A stretch of 64,000 nucleotides of DNA from Capra hircus (Eukaryota > Chordata > Mammalia > Artiodactyla > Bovidae), in assembly GCF_001704415.2 (NCBI RefSeq), contig NC_030826.1, positions 32,235,324 through 32,299,323 on the forward strand, read 5' to 3'. The notes beneath the pieces are model-generated. The model was given only the letters and a program-made list of their open reading frames with translations, ran no database searches and was not told the origin of the DNA. Both the position numbers and the translations under genes were made by a program. Below are positions 42,528-53,462 of this stretch, in pieces; the first letter of the stretch is position 1, and every line of letters starts with the position of its first letter.

Positions 42528-42550
42528 CAAACAAACAAACAAACAAAACA
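42528..42550. repeat. (CAAA)n microsatellite
   Basis: Five to six AAAC units (42,528-42,550), ending in ACACAAGTATGC. Confidence 0.9.
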
Positions 42551-43029
42551 CAAGTATGCAATGTATTCCCTTTATTTCCCTCCAATGAGAATTTTCAACT
42601 GTGAGCTCCCTAAGAGCCTGAGACAGCACAGTCCACGGGGCTGCAAAGAGGCGCACACGACGGAGCAAATGCACGGCGAGGACGACCAAGCTGCTGGCAG
42701 AGTCCAGAATCAGGCTTGACACCCAACCGAAACACCTAATACTTGCTAAATAAATAAACAAATTAAAGAGGTCGTAAACGTGAACTAGTGTGTTTTCAAG
42801 CTAGCAAATAAAGAAACGGAGCATATGCTATCACCAGGATGCCCGTATCACCAACACTTTCACCAGCATGCAGACTCCAGCCTAGATGACGCACGTGTTT
42901 TTGTTTGTTTAAGTAAGTGTGAGAGCCCTAGTAACCCCCTAAGATTCTAGGGTTTCACAAACGTCTACAGAAAGAGGCGTTCTGGGGGTTCACAGCTGCG
43001 CAGCGGGTGGAAGAGATGGGAGCATCAGC
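42551..43029. other. Unassigned stretch with a Bov-tA relic
   Basis: CAGTCCACGGGGCTGCAAAG at 42,629-42,648 followed by CACACGACGGAGCAA is a decayed Bov-tA 3' piece (about 42,620-42,668). The rest is unassigned, with a TTTG run near 42,900. Confidence 0.5.
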
Positions 43030-43172
43030 GTGTTCGAGTTCCAAGTTTGACTCACGGCTTCACCACCTCAGTGACGCCAGAGACATACCTGAAACTTCTC
43101 TGAGGCTCCGTTCTCACCTGCCAAGTGGCTAAACTAACACTTCATAGGATTGTTGTGAGAATTAGGTAAAAC
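43030..43172 (+). mobile_element. MIR SINE
   Basis: TTTGACTCACGGCTTCACCA, CTCTGAGGCTCCGTTCTCAC and CATAGGATTGTTGTGAGAAT are ordered sense MIR landmarks. The Bov-A2 at 43,182 lands just beyond it. Confidence 0.82.
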
Positions 43173-43181
43173 CAGTTACAG

Positions 43182-43456
43182 GAACAGAGAAGGCAATGGC
43201 ACCCCACTCCAGTACTCTTGCCTGGAAAATCCCATGGGCAGAGGAGCCTGGCAGGCTGCAGTCCATGGGGTTGCTGAGGGTCAGACACAACTGAGCGACT
43301 TCACTTTCACTTTTCACTTTCATGCATTGGAGCAGGAAATGGCAACCCACTCCCGTGCTCTTGCCTGGAGAATCCCAGGGACAGGGGAGCCTGGTGTACT
43401 GCCATCTATGGGGTCACACAGAGTCGGACACGACTGAAGCGACTTAGCAGTAGCAG
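43182..43456 (+). mobile_element. Bov-A2 dimeric SINE with 9-bp TSD
   Basis: Complete dimer with a TTTCACTTTTCACTTTCATG linker and an AGC tail carrying one AGT unit. Direct repeat CAGTTACAG at 43,173-43,181 and 43,457-43,465. Confidence 0.96.
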
Positions 43457-43465
43457 CAGTTACAG

Positions 43466-44244
43466 AAAGCACAGGTTACTGTGAATTTAGTGTGACAATT
43501 TCTATGGCCCTCGCCCTACCCAGAGACTCCAGTTTGTTTGTTTTTTCCCTCCCCTCGGTGTGGAATGGGGAGAAGAGGCAGCGATCTCGATGAGCAGTAG
43601 AATTTCTGTCCGTTTCACTCCCCACCTCCCCAATAGCTCCCTGACACACTCACCGTTTAGTCACACTCACCGTCCCACGGGTATTGGCCACGAAGCAGAC
43701 AGAATGACACTGCTCAATTTTCCAAATGATACAACTTCAGGTTTTATTTTAAGAGGGATGAATGGGATTTACTCACCTTGCCCTCCTAAAGGAGAACACA
43801 TAGATCCTGACTGCACTGCCTTTAAACCAGCGAGTGGATCTCATCTCACACCTCATGTGCCCCAGTGCGGCTCACAGACCCATGAGACTAACGGATTCAG
43901 TTGCCTTTGCTCATCCCGTTAAATGAGCAATTTCCAGATTCCAAAATCTCTGCAGTCTAACATCCCCACACTTCACCCACCACTTGTCTATGCCCCGCCC
44001 CCATGACTCTGCTCCATAAAGAGCTGCATGATGGAGCCAGCTTTGATGAGGGAACCATTGCATCCTGCAGAAGAGGGGACCAAAGCAAGGTGTCTGTCCC
44101 CAGACAGTCCAGCTCACAGCCACCCAGCCCAAGCGCAACCCTAAGTTTGTGCAAAGAAAAGAATCTTCCAAAGACCATGAAAATACATCTCTGATTGGCA
44201 TTCCGCTGCCGTTCCTTTCGAGTGCTGGTCACAAGTCAGAGCCT
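43466..44244. other. Repeat-poor unassigned stretch
   Basis: About 780 bases. The sense frame 43,560-43,922 (120 codons) and antisense frames around 43,911-44,232 show no recognisable domain. No splice or promoter evidence. Confidence 0.4.
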
Positions 44245-44980
44245 GGGGATGAAAGACAGAACATGGCAGACAAGGTCCCTGCCTTCATGGAACATAAATT
44301 CTAAGGGTAGAAATAAATGGGGAGACAAAAGAAGTACAAAACTGGACTTCCCCGCTGATCCAGTGATTAAACATCTGCCTGCCAATGCAGGGGACATGGG
44401 CTTGATCCCTGGTCAGGGAGGACCCCACGTGCCACAGAGCAACTAAGCCCATGAGCCACAGCTAATGAAGTCCGCTTGGCCTAGAGCCTGTGCTCCACAA
44501 CAAGAGAAGCCACCGCAAGGAGAAGTTAGCCCACCACAACTAGAGAGTAGCCCCCACTCTCTGCAACTGAAGAAAGCCCAGTACTGCAACAAAAACCCAG
44601 CACCGACAAAGATTAATAAATAAATTATTTTCTAAAGGTACAAAATTGAGAACTTTACCAGTAAGTTATGAGGGTGTTGCAAATAATTACCACGAGGTGA
44701 TGGGATGAAGAGTGGCTAGGCAACTACTTATATCCGCTGTTAAGGATGGCTGGATAGAGGAAAAGGACAAAGACTCCGTCATGTGAAGATCAGAGAGAAG
44801 GGAATTTCAGCAAAGGGAACAGATAGATAGTGCAAAAGCCTATGGCAGGGGTGGGCTTGCAGTGCTGATGGAGGGCTAGTGCCCAAGGAAAGGAAGCGGG
44901 CAGGGCAGATGAGTTCATTGCCAGTGGCCAGGTCATGGGATTTGTGAACCTTGGGAAGAGCTATGAATTTCCCTTTTGAA
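44245..44980 (-). mobile_element. L2 LINE 3' region interrupted by a CHR SINE
   Basis: Left part: CAGACAAGGTCCCTGCCTTC, ATGGAACATAAATTCTAAGG. Right part (from 44,648): TCAGCAAAGGGAACAGATAG, AGTGCAAAAGCCTATGGCAG and GGCCAGGTCATGGGATTTGT. These run in antisense L2 order across the SINE at 44,344-44,637. Confidence 0.78.
44344..44637 (+). mobile_element. CHR-type SINE with 10-bp TSD, nested in L2
   Basis: Near full-length sense copy (GGACTTCCCCGCTGATCCAG to AATAAATAAATTATTTTC). Duplication GTACAAAACT (44,334-44,343) / GTACAAAATT (44,638-44,647). Splits the L2 copy. Confidence 0.95.
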
Positions 44981-45080
44981 ATCTGGTCTGCAGGAGGTGG
45001 CCCGGGTAGAGAAGAGTAGATGGTGATAGCCCAGAAGGAGGACAAAGACATAAATTACAATCCAGATGGTCAAATGTGTA

Positions 45081-45453
45081 CCTTGCTTTTGAACTGTGGT
45101 GCTGGAGAAGACTCTTGAGAGTCCTTGGACATCTAGGATATCAAACCAGTCCATCCTAAAGGAAATCAGTCCTGAATACTCATTGGAAGGACTGATGCTG
45201 GAGCTGAAACTCCAATCCTTTGCCCACCTGATGCGAAGAAGTGACTCATTGGAAAAGACCGTGATGCTGGGGGAGATTGAGGGCAGGAGGAGAAGGGGGA
45301 GGCAGAGGTTGAGATGGTTAGATGCCATCACTGACTCAATGGACATGAGTCTGAGCAAACTCCAGGACAGAGTGAAGGACAGGGAAACCTGGTGTGCTGC
45401 AGTCCATGGGGTCTCAAAGAGTCAGACATGGCTTAGTGAATGAACAACAATAG
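45081..45453 (+). mobile_element. BovB 3' end with TSD
   Basis: 5'-truncated at CTTGCTTTTGAACTGTGGTG and complete to the AACAACAATAG tail. Flanking CAAATGTGTA (45,071-45,080) / CAAATGAGTA (45,454-45,463), one mismatch. Confidence 0.95.
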
Positions 45454-45631
45454 CAAATGAGTATGTTATAACTAGAGACAACCTAAACCACAGTTCTGAA
45501 TTTATTTCAGTTCTATGCAGGTGAGTTCTACTGGCTATAAGTGATTTTGGGGTCAGAAGCCTTAAATGGAGGAGGGATCTTGAGAGGTGTGGTCAGCAGC
45601 TGGGTTTTAAAACCTGTTCCTTTTCTTTTTT

Positions 45632-45772
45632 TCATATTTATGTATTTATTCGTCTGCAGTGGGTCTTAGTTGCAGCATGCGGTATTTATTTCAATCCCTG
45701 ATCAGGGATTTAACCCAGGCCCCCTGCATTGGGAGCTCAGCATCTTAGCCACTGGACCTCCAGGAAAGTCCC
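45632..45772 (-). mobile_element. CHR-type SINE
   Basis: TTTATGTATTTATTCGTCTG, GTCTTAGTTGCAGCATGCGG and CTTAGCCACTGGACCTCCAG. Antisense, short form. Confidence 0.85.
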
Positions 45773-46744
45773 GATACTTGTTCTTCTCTTAACTACTTGG
45801 AGGACCATGGACAACCCTTTGCTTCTTCGGTGTCAGTCTTCCCATCTGTATCCTGAATATTGTACTAAATAAACTTCAGAGTCTCTGCTAACAGTCTGGT
45901 GTTACATTGTTCCATGACATCTGGTATAAGCTCTCCAGACACGTTAAAGAAAATTCAGCATGTTTGATCTTTTCACATATGAGACCTTGCAAATAGCTGA
46001 GAAAGCCACATGCCAGTGGCTGAATTGTTAGAGATGAACCAGGTAAACACTAAGCCAGGATGAACAACATCCTGCATGGAATCCACTCCAGACCTTGGGG
46101 GTACAAGAAAAGCTCTGTTTTCCCCTCTCCTGCATCTTCCCCCAACCCTCAAATCCCCACCACCACTTGTAACTCTTGCAGGGAGGCATTCTTGTTTACA
46201 CAATGCAAGACAATTGCGGAATGAGAAAAGAGCTTGGCACATTCTGCTGCTAATTGAGAGCTCAGAAGTAAAAGGTAATAAAACCCCAAACCCCATTAGA
46301 AAGTCTCTTCCACCATTACTGATGGTCAGGCGCCCTCTGCTGGTGGACTTGACAGCGAGCCACCAGAAGCCAAGGGAAGTTTTGGTTCTGGGATAGATGC
46401 CTGCTTCCCAGGAAGATCTAGAATGCAGGTGTTTATCTTCAGGGATTTCCTAAAGGAAAACAAGCTTAAACGGGGCCATACCTCATTGGAGAGAAATTCT
46501 TTCATGCCTTTACAAATGAACATACTGTTTTTGAAATCTTCAGATGGGATGAAGCACACCCATTCAAAATGAATTCTGATTAGAATTTAAGAATATTCAT
46601 CTTTCAACATTATGGACATTGAAGTCGTAGAAGTTTGGCATTCCCAGCGTAGAAATGGAAAATGGCTTAGTGACCAAGAAACACATCTACAGCCAAGGAA
46701 TAACCACGCACTCTGTGACATTGAACAGACCCTGGAATGTCATA
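45773..46744. other. Unassigned stretch
   Basis: 45,795-45,870 resembles the 3' half of a sense MIR (TCAGTCTTCCCATCTGTATC), but weakly. The rest is unassigned, with 70-107-codon frames on both strands lacking domains. Confidence 0.35.
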
Positions 46745-46850
46745 CTGGGTAGCGGGTAGGGTGTAAGATCTAATCAGATCTGGCTTTGAATCCTAGTTCC
46801 GCTGCTCATTGAAGAAATTATTGGAAAACCCCTGACTTCCCTTTTTATGA
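46745..46850 (+). mobile_element. MIR SINE, 5' half
   Basis: CTGGCTTTGAATCCTAGTTC followed by GCTGCTCATTGAAGAAATTA matches the tRNA-derived half of MIR. Ends uncertain. Confidence 0.6.
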
Positions 46851-47004
46851 TAGTCTCTTATGTGTGTTAACACAATATACGGTTAAGTCCACTAAATTCA
46901 ATCTCAATCCATCAGAACCATTGTACACATTTAATAGGGACCTAGAAGAAACATATGGAGTGGATGACAGAGTTCATCATTCAATCTCTCATTTTTTGTA
47001 CTGC

Positions 47005-47145
47005 CATGAGTGGCACAGTTGATAAAGAATTTGTCTGCCAGTGCAAGAGACGCAAGAGACTGGGGTTCAATCTCTGAGATGGGAAGGTCCCCTGGAAATG
47101 GCACACCACTCCAGTATACTTGCCTGGAAAATTCCATGGACAGTC
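47005..47145 (+). mobile_element. Bov-tA SINE, 3'-truncated
   Basis: Head (GAGTGGCACAGTTGATAAAG, GGGGTTCAATCTCTGAG) through to TTCCATGGACAG, then an abrupt switch to L1 sequence. The A-unit 3' third is missing. Confidence 0.85.
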
Positions 47146-47500
47146 CCTGGATATGTCCCAGAATCTCCTGGTTTATAATCTGTGGGAACTTGAATAGAAT
47201 TTGTACCCTGCTGTTGTGTGAGCATTGTATAAATCTTCATTATGCTCAGTTGGTTCATAGTGCTTTCAGGTTTACCATATCCTTTTACTTTTCTGTCTAT
47301 TCATTGTATTAATTTTTGAGAGTTTGATATGGAAAACTACAGCTAGAAAATCTTAATTTACTGTCTGAACCACCAGGGAAGCCCTTTATTAATTGTAATA
47401 CTTAGTGGAACTATATGTAACCCTGTTCTGTATTTTTCAAGTCTCCTGTTAATGTGTTATTATACTTTCATAATTTAAAAAATAATTTTTTTTTAAATTT
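47146..47500 (-). mobile_element. L1 ORF2 fragment, antisense
   Basis: GAATAGAATTTGTACCCTGC, TGTTGTGTGAGCATTGTATA, CAGTTGGTTCATAGTGCTTT and ACTTTTCTGTCTATTCATTG follow the antisense strand of L1 ORF2. A stray SINE head end, CTGAACCACCAGGGAAGCCC, interrupts it at 47,366-47,385; beyond that L1 similarity is weaker. Confidence 0.7.
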
Positions 47501-47508
47501 CACAAATA

Positions 47509-47592
47509 GAGGGGGCTAGTGGGCTATAGTCCAGGGGATCACAAAGAGTCGATCACAATTGAGCAACTCACGCAAAGACACACACACACACG
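47509..47592 (+). mobile_element. Bov-tA 3' end with AC tail
   Basis: GGGGCTAGTGGGCTATAGTC, ATCACAAAGAGTCGATCACA, then an (AC)7-type tail to 47,591. Could be the missing 3' part of the copy at 47,005, separated by the L1 block. Confidence 0.8.
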
Positions 47593-48420
47593 TGAGTACT
47601 CAGGACAGTGAACCAGACACGGGCCCTGCCCTCAAGGAGAAAAAGCCCAGGAGAAAAGATAAGACCCAAAGACAAATAGAACAAGGCAGAAAAAGTCCCT
47701 GTGATGTAGGAGATACTTGTGATCAATGGGAATTCTCAATAGATCAGTTCTTTCGAGTTTTGAGGAACCAGGAAATGCTTTTCTTTCAGAATTACATCAT
47801 TTCTATGATTCCTGAGCCTTCCTGAGCACCAATCCTTGACCATGTGGAAAGATAAGATTCAGAGAAGTTTCAAAATTCTGTTAGCTTGGGAAGTAATAGT
47901 AATAAAGATATATATATATATGTTTAAGAAGGAATCTATTTCTTCATAAGGCTCAAAGATCAAGATAGCAGCAAAGGGAAAATGTGTCAAATGTGTCAAG
48001 TAGAGAAGCACTGAAGGAAAGCCTGCTATAAATTACACTTTGGGGAGTTAAGAAAAAAGGAGAAATAATTGATGCTGCAAAAGGAATTAAATCCATGCAG
48101 AGGATATAAAGGGAACAGTCCAAAAGGAAATGATGAGAAGAGAAGTGACAGATATGAGGACGAAGAGCAACGATCAAAGGGAGAAAAGGCTGGAAGAAAT
48201 GAAGAACAATCAATTATCAAAGAAAAAATACAAATCCATTTTGAACTCTCTAAAGTTTAAAAAAAAAGTCTATAAATAGAATGCAAGCTTCCACGTTGTC
48301 CTAAGCAAAACAATATGAAAGTGTTCACTTAATTCTGGAGTAAAGCTCTAAAGTAAAAAGATTCGTAGACCTTAAACTTATTTCAGCAAAAAAAGAAAAG
48401 GTTACACATGAAAGAAAAAG
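47593..48420. other. Unassigned, purine-rich; possible L2 start
   Basis: 47,598-47,640 (CAGACACGGGCCCTGCCCTC) resembles antisense L2. 48,110-48,240 is strongly purine-rich and gives a charged 63-codon frame that is a composition effect. A short TA repeat lies at 47,908-47,921. Confidence 0.35.
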
Positions 48421-48640
48421 GGAGGCTTCCCCAGTGACTCAGTCATGAAGAATCCACCTGCCAATGCAGGAGATTCAGGAGACTCAGGTTCGATCCCTGG
48501 GTCAGGAAGATCCCCTGGAGGAGGAAATGGCAACCCACTCATTTTCTTGCCTAGGGAATCCCCATGGACAGAGGAACCTGTGGGCTACAGTCCATGGGGG
48601 TCACAAAGAGCTGGACACGACTGAAGGCTTAGCACGCACA
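48421..48640 (+). mobile_element. Bov-tA SINE
   Basis: Sense copy with an intact B box GGTTCGATCCC. GAGATTCAGGAGACTCAGG shows a 10-base tandem duplication just before it. The tail is AC-rich. Confidence 0.93.
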
Positions 48641-48777
48641 CATGCAAAAGGAAAAAAGAATAACCAGACTGGCCGATAACTTCTCATTTGCAATGTTAAT
48701 GCTCCAAGACAGTGAAGAAACACCTACAAACATTTTGGATGAAAATCACTGAGATACAAGATGCCCTTTACAAATGG

Positions 48778-48985
48778 TGGTGGTAGTGGTGGTTTAGTCG
48801 CTAAGTCTTATCTGACTCTTTTCGACCCCATGTCTTCCAGGCTCCTCTGTCCATAGGATTCTCCAAGCAAGAATACTGGAGTGGGTTGCCATTTCCTTCT
48901 CCAGGGCATCTTCCCAACCCAGGAATCGAACCCAAGTCTCCTGGATTGCAGGCAGATTCTTTTACCAATTGAACCGCAAGGGAAG
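48778..48985 (-). mobile_element. Bov-tA SINE with 7-bp TSD
   Basis: Antisense copy with a GGT-repeat on the tail side (TGGTAGTGGTGGTTTAG). The antisense B box GGAATCGAACCC is nearly intact. Direct repeat CAAATGG at 48,771-48,777 and 48,986-48,992. Confidence 0.93.
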
Positions 48986-48992
48986 CAAATGG

Positions 48993-49470
48993 AGACAATT
49001 AAAAGATATTTTTATTAAACAAGAGCTTGAAAAAGATCCACAGAAAACAGTTACTTGAAAATTGTCCCCAACTAACTGGGGCATACTAAAATATTTCAAG
49101 CTCAAAAGTGGGAGCGTCATCTCCATAAATGTATGAGTTCAGTACTAAAAGCTATGGAGAAGTCTGGCCCGTGTTTACCTAGCTCTCTCCAGGAGAAATG
49201 TAAATCAAGTTGTAAATGTGAATCTAAAAGCAAAACATCTGTTCCTTTAAAAATAATGCAAAATTCATGATTTTGTGACAAAAAAAAAAAAATCCGTTTA
49301 AAATATCAGCTAATATTAACAGAGACCAAGAAATGTGAGGAGAAAGAAGAGGAGAGGGATTGTACTCTCAAGAGATTGTTTGCTTAAATACAGACGATTA
49401 ATACTGATTAGAAATAAACTGTATTAGTCATTTCTTTTGTTTTCTTCAAAATGTCCCTAAGCATGGATCT
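48993..49470. other. Unassigned A-rich stretch
   Basis: A-rich with an A13 run near 49,280-49,292. Together with 48,650-48,770 it may be an old L1-like element into which the SINE at 48,778 inserted, but identity is too low to call. Confidence 0.3.
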
Positions 49471-49480
49471 ATACAAGTTT

Positions 49481-49608
49481 TACCTGGAGAAGGAAATGGC
49501 AACCGACTCCAGTATTCTTGCCTAGAGAATCCCATGGACAGAGGAGCCTGGCAGGCTAGTCCATGGGGTCATGAAGAGTCAGAAACGACTTAGTGACTGA
49601 ACAACAAC
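49481..49608 (+). mobile_element. Bov-tA SINE, 5'-truncated, with 10-bp TSD
   Basis: A-unit only (TACCTGGAGAAGGAAATGGC to ACTGAACAACAAC). Perfect duplication ATACAAGTTT at 49,471-49,480 and 49,609-49,618, so truncation happened at insertion. Confidence 0.95.
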
Positions 49609-49618
49609 ATACAAGTTT

Positions 49619-50486
49619 CAAATCTAAAGCTAGATGTCATAACTTCAAAGTGTTGGACTAACAAAAATTCTTCACCCCACTGTGATTAGAGCATGGCCTT
49701 GGTGTTCATTTTAATACTTCTGATTTAAGGCGTAAGCACTGGCATTTGCCCTGCACGTAAAGGAAAGATCTTGGACTAAAAATCAATAATAGCAATTTTG
49801 AAAATCACTTTATATTGATGATATTCTACTTCCAGAATAAGACTTAGCCCACAGTTTGAAACTTTATATTAACATGAAAACAGTTCACAATTGCTGTAAT
49901 TTAGAATTTAACTCACATTTGGATTGAAATAGGAGGGGGAAAAAAAATCCCTATACTAAAAAAAAAAGAAGACTCTTTCCTTCTTAATTCTGAGAATGAG
50001 CTCACATGAAGCCAAAGAGGGCTCTTGACAAATCAAAAGGCAAACATCAAAGAAAGTAAACGCAAAGAAAACATGTCCCGTAGAGCAAACAGGAGTAACA
50101 AATGAAACAGCACAAAACAATATTTAAAAGTGAAAAACTGTATGCCAGGACAGAAAATGGGCCTTTTGTGACAATAAACATTGATGTAAAGTGCCTCTCT
50201 TAAAAGGCAAAGACTCGGGTTGTTTTTCCAAAATCCAGCCAATCACTGCATAAAAGAGCAGACCCCAAAGGTATGCGGAATGTTGAGAGCAAAATATTAG
50301 AGGTTCTTTGGGCGAATTCAAACGAAAGCAGAGAAGGCCATAAGCCCAAATACCTGACACCAACTTTCAGACAAAAATCACTGAAGGGAGCAAAAGTTCA
50401 CTTCTTTTGACAAATGAGATCAACATTTACGAGATTAACAAAATAGTAAGACAAACCTAACAAAACCTCTAAGAAATGGGCATTCA
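49619..50486. other. Unassigned AT-rich stretch
   Basis: About 870 bases. Antisense frames of 69-79 codons at 50,033-50,363 have no domain. No repeat recognised. Confidence 0.35.
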
Positions 50487-50700
50487 ATAGGTGGCTCAGT
50501 GGTGAAGAACCTGCCTGCCAATGCAGGCGACCAGGGAGATGAGGGTTTGATCTCTGGGTCAGGAAGATGCCCTGGAGAACGAAAAGGCAACCCACTCCAG
50601 TATTCTCAATTAGGAAATCCCATGGACAGAGAAGCCTGGTGGGCTACAATCCATGGCGTCACAAAGAGTCAGACATAACTTAGCAACTAAAGCAACAAAC
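50487..50700 (+). mobile_element. Bov-tA SINE
   Basis: AATAGGTGGCTCAGTGGTGA to ACTTAGCAACTAAAGCAAC. The head is slightly degraded, with an extra GGGAGATGAG before the B-box region (GGTTTGATCTC). Confidence 0.93.
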
Positions 50701-50740
50701 AATAGTAGTTAGAGACATTAACTTGTTTCTCGATTTATGA

Positions 50741-50927
50741 CAGGTCTCTGGTGGCTCAGCTGGTAAAGAATCCGCCTGCAATATGAGAGACCTGCTTTCG
50801 ATCCTTGGATCAGGAAGATCCCCTGGAGAAGGGAAAGGCTACCCACTCTAGTATTCTGGCCTGGAGAACTTCATGGACTCTATAGTCCGTGGGGTTGCAA
50901 AGAGTCAGACACGACTGAGCAACTCTT
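50741..50927 (+). mobile_element. Bov-tA SINE with internal deletion
   Basis: Sense copy, head to tail, but missing about 20 bases in the A-unit (CATGGACTCTATAGTCCGTG instead of the GAGGAGCCTGG segment). Only 40 bases from the previous copy and in the same orientation. Confidence 0.93.
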
Positions 50928-51029
50928 CCTTATAGAAATAACAAAATGTATTCAATAAGACATCATTGACACCTCTTTCAAATAACAATAAAAATTAACA
51001 TTTAGCATTCTTAAAATATAGCTTTATTT

Positions 51030-51260
51030 AAAAATAGAACATTTCAGGTCACAAAAAAAGTCCCAAATTCTAGAAAAAAAAAAAGTAGTACAGCATTCTC
51101 TCTTATGTCCTTTTCTGATTAGAATAAAATAAAATTGATTACAATATTAGGCCATAGAAATAAAACATTTTTTAGTATTTGTTTAAATAACTTATAGACA
51201 AAAAATAATTCATACCACAATTACAAATTATAAATACTGTAGAGAGACTACTATGTGTTA
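51030..51260 (+). mobile_element. Probable L1 ORF2 fragment
   Basis: ACATTTCAGGTCACAAAAAA and GTCCCAAATTCTAG, then TGATTACAATATTAGG and AATAACTTATAGACAAAAAA resemble the endonuclease-to-RT part of ORF2. Old and poorly matched. Confidence 0.45.
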
Positions 51261-51730
51261 CCCCTTCAAGATTTTAAAGAACTATGTCAATTCTGATGCG
51301 TGTGTTTTCTGTTGAAAAAAAGATTAGTAAGAAAGTGTTATGAGTAACTAGCATGGGTCATGTTTATTTTGTTTGTGTATGTGAATTTGCTTTTATGTAT
51401 GTATTGCTTTTTTGCAAAAAATGGGTACTTGGTAGAGTCCGTACGTTTGCATTTATTGAAGCTGAATAACAATGAGAGGATTGTAAATTTTCATCATCTT
51501 TAAATTGGAAAACAGAAATTATCTTTAGAGAAGATACACCCTCCAGCAGGATAGATTTGAAGTAAATATATAACCAATGTTCTCCTAACATCAGTGAGCT
51601 AATTGCATTGGGCAACGTCGAAGGTGCTGTACAAAAGATTAAGCTAGCACTGGAAATTTATTTTCCTTAGACGTAAACTCCTCCATGCCTAAAATGTCCT
51701 ATTTGTTCCTGAAAGACAGAAAGTGATAGA
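51261..51730. other. Unassigned stretch
   Basis: About 470 bases. An 83-codon antisense frame at 51,364-51,615 has no domain. Confidence 0.3.
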
Positions 51731-51941
51731 AAGTGAAAGTGTTAGTCACTCAGTTGTGTCTGGCTCTTTGCCATCCCATGAACTGTAGCCCTCCAGGTTC
51801 TTCTTTCCATGGGATTTCCCAGGCAAGTATATTGGAGTGGGTTGCCATTTCCCCTCTCCAGGGATCTTCTGACCCAGGGATAGAACCCGGGTCTCCTGTA
51901 TTGCAGCAGATTCTCTACCGTCTGAGCCACCAGGGAATCCC
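51731..51941 (-). mobile_element. Bov-tA SINE
   Basis: Antisense copy (AAGTGTTAGTCACTCAGTTG to CCGTCTGAGCCACCAGGGAA), preceded by a TGATAGAAAGTGAAAG stretch. The antisense B-box region reads GGGATAGAACCC, one change. Confidence 0.93.
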
Positions 51942-52059
51942 ATCACGAATGTTCTTATTCAGACTTCTGCTGTGCTCCTGGTCTTGCACTAATGGTCTCT
52001 CAGTAAATGTCCTGAGTTAATGTCTCGGGTATCAGGCCTCTGAATCTTCGAAGGGTCGA

Positions 52060-53103
52060 CCTCCCTCTTTCTAAACTGTATGTGTGTGTCCTACTGCTTC
52101 TTTCTCATCCATCTAGCTGACGTGATGTTAGCAATACAAGCTAATGTATGTTGTACGGGATACCCTTATAAACCAGATACTTTAAACAATCTGGTGACAG
52201 AGAGACAGAGAATTCACATATCTCTGGGGCAAGAGCATGGATGTCCACCACTATCCATCCCCCATGAATGCAAACTGCTCCTGTCCTCCTGTTTGATGAG
52301 TATTGAAAAGAAAGTATTTGCCAGATCAATGGCCTCACGCCACGTACCAGAGTCCCTAATACAGATACCACTTTCAGCACAGTACATGGAGTTGGCTCTG
52401 CTATTCTGTTAAGCTTGTGGTAATACACTGTTATTTTCCATGGTCTTTCTGGTTTTTACAGGACCACCACCCCTGCTTCCTTTAAATATTTGCATGCGTG
52501 CATCCTCAGTCACTCAGTCGTGTCTGACTCCTTGCGATCCCATGGACTGTAGCCTGCCCAGCTCCTCTGTCCATGGAATTTTCCAGGCAAGAATATTAGA
52601 GTGAGTTGCCATTTCCTCCTTCATGGGCTCTGCTGGACCCAGGGGTTGAACCCACAGGTCCTGCACTGGCAGACAGATTCTTTGCCACTGAGCCACTTAA
52701 GCAAGCCCTTTAGATATTTGAGGGTGACAAAAATCTACCATTTCCTCCAAAGATACTTCCCCCCAAATTGTTTTATATTGACTATTTTGGCTGGAGTGGG
52801 GGAGTTTCAACAGTTTCTGTCTGGCTTTCTAGCCATTAATAACTGAGTTTAGGCCAATGAACCAACGTGAGGGTTTTGCCAACAACGTATACGTCCATTT
52901 CCATTATATAGTCGGGATCTGGGAAAACAACTTCTGGGCATATCTGGATTGAGTGAATACCGTGAGATGGACCTGGATCAGTATTAGATTATTATGTGAC
53001 ACTGTTCTATTGTACTGCGGGCCAGGATGGTGCTCTAGGGAGCTGGGTGTCAGTGTCAACTTGAGTCTTGTATCTAACAGCCCCCAAATGATATGCTGGT
53101 GTT
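52060..53103 (-). mobile_element. ERV-L-like pol remnant, defective
   Basis: Antisense fragment of a class III (ERV-L) endogenous retrovirus. The RT-domain portion lies at about 52,130-52,480, and an upstream pol/protease-like portion at about 52,721-53,090, so the order fits one antisense pol. A SINE splits it at 52,493-52,706. Many frame breaks; no long coding frame remains. It cannot make protein. Confidence 0.55.
52493..52706 (-). mobile_element. Bov-tA SINE with 14-bp TSD, inside ERV-L
   Basis: Full-length antisense copy. Flanking CCTTTAAATATTTG (52,479-52,492) / CCTTTAGATATTTG (52,707-52,720), one mismatch. Tail side TGCATGCGTGCATCC. Confidence 0.95.
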
Positions 53104-53268
53104 ATGCAGTCACTAAGTCAGGTTTGCCTCTTCGAGACCCTATGGACTGCAGCTTGCCAGGCTCCCCTGTCCTCTACTGTCTCCTGGCATTCACTCAGAT
53201 TCATGTCCTTGGAGTCAGTGATGCTATCTAACCATCTCATCCTCTGCTGCCCCCTTCTTTTTTTGTCA
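53104..53268 (-). mobile_element. BovB 3' end
   Basis: CAGTCACTAAGTCAGGTTTG, ACCCTATGGACTGCAGCTTG, TCATGTCCTTGGAGTCAGTG and CCATCTCATCCTCTGCTGCC: antisense 3' 160 bases, 5'-truncated, immediately beside the ERV remnant. Confidence 0.9.
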
Positions 53269-53462
53269 AATGATATAACCTGAGTAAATGGCCCATGATC
53301 TCTTTTGTAAAGAACTGGAGGAATGAGATCCATGTATATTTACCATGATGTTGGACAGACAAGGCTTTGTTTATGGGGATCTGGCATCCCCTTCAGCTTT
53401 CCTTGGGAGTAATAGACACAGGTCTTCTGTTCATCCATTGTTGATCTGTTGATGACAACTTT

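Noticed and set aside
48069..48260. Highly charged Lys/Glu-rich frame
   Set aside because: Caused by a purine-rich stretch; no start context, no domain.
49481..50927. Same-orientation Bov-tA copies at 49.5, 50.5 and 50.7 kb as an array or CRISPR-like structure
   Set aside because: Copies have different truncations and at least one has its own TSD, so they are independent retrotransposon insertions in a eukaryotic genome.
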